A DNA stretch of 64,000 bases from CATQHL01 sp965242895. GTDB taxonomy: Bacteria > Actinomycetota > Acidimicrobiia > Acidimicrobiales > CATQHL01. Every line of letters starts with the position of its first letter. Within the stretch, counting starts at the first letter, position 1. The translations under genes were made by a program, and so were the position numbers. The DNA lies in assembly GCA_965242895.1 (NCBI GenBank), contig OZ251507.1:2480001-2544000 (forward strand). The letters are read 5' to 3'. The notes under the pieces are model-generated. The model saw only the letters and a program-made list of their open reading frames with translations, searched no databases and was not told the DNA's origin. Shown here in pieces: positions 63,999 to 64,000 of the stretch.

Positions 63999-64000
63999 GT

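Overview
The window reads as high-GC actinobacterial chromosome, most likely an uncultured member of the Acidimicrobiia. That placement is inferred from a DUF222-HNH endonuclease, an F420-type LLM oxidoreductase, an actinobacterial-style UvrA and methionine aminopeptidase, the runs infC-rpmI-rplT-trmH-pheS-pheT, rpsA-coaE-uvrB, uvrA ... uvrC-rapZ and gap-pgk-tpiA-secG, and paralogous secreted RCC1-repeat lipoproteins. No 16S gene is present, so the class is not proven.

Layout. 0-9.1 kb: a truncated gene of unknown function, then a tandem array of four lipoprotein genes made of RCC1-like repeats, arranged A-B-A-B and mosaic. 9.2-14.6 kb, minus strand: a DUF6159-like membrane protein, an AcuI-type oxidoreductase, two overlapping exported proteins and a CDF metal transporter. 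14.9-28.2 kb: conserved core genes (ECHDC3-like enoyl-CoA hydratase family protein, map, DUF1844-like protein, infC, rpmI, rplT, rRNA methyltransferase, pheS, pheT, rpsA, coaE, uvrB). 28.4-33.5 kb: an AT-richer five-gene operon with overlapping or abutting genes (cytosine-5 methylase, GHKL ATPase, two poorly known proteins, Vsr-type nuclease), convergent with a DruA/DUF4338-like gene at 33.6-34.8 kb. 35-52 kb: uvrA, a three-gene sugar-type ABC importer, uvrC, rapZ, gap, pgk, tpiA, a minus-strand Mrr-like protein that appears to lack its nuclease core, secG and tRNA-Leu(GAG). 52-64 kb: accessory DNA with an LLM oxidoreductase, a VOC protein, a UPF0145 protein, a duplicated membrane-protein gene with VOC-gene scars between the copies, remnants of a RecQ-phosphoribosyltransferase fusion and of a DUF1156 DNA methylase, long G runs, tandem repeats and a DUF222-HNH gene with a very large low-complexity insert.

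How it fits together. UvrA, UvrB and UvrC give the full excision-repair nuclease. InfC, L35, L20, S1 and PheST serve translation. Gap, Pgk and TpiA form lower glycolysis. The 28-35 kb insert looks like a horizontally acquired defence island placed between uvrB and uvrA, and other defence-type genes (Mrr-like, DUF1156, RecQ-PRTase) survive as damaged forms. Two themes stand out: short tandem repeats have expanded in spacers and also in frame inside essential enzymes (GAPDH, PheT, UvrA), and paralogous genes have been duplicated and shuffled (RCC1 array, membrane-protein pair).
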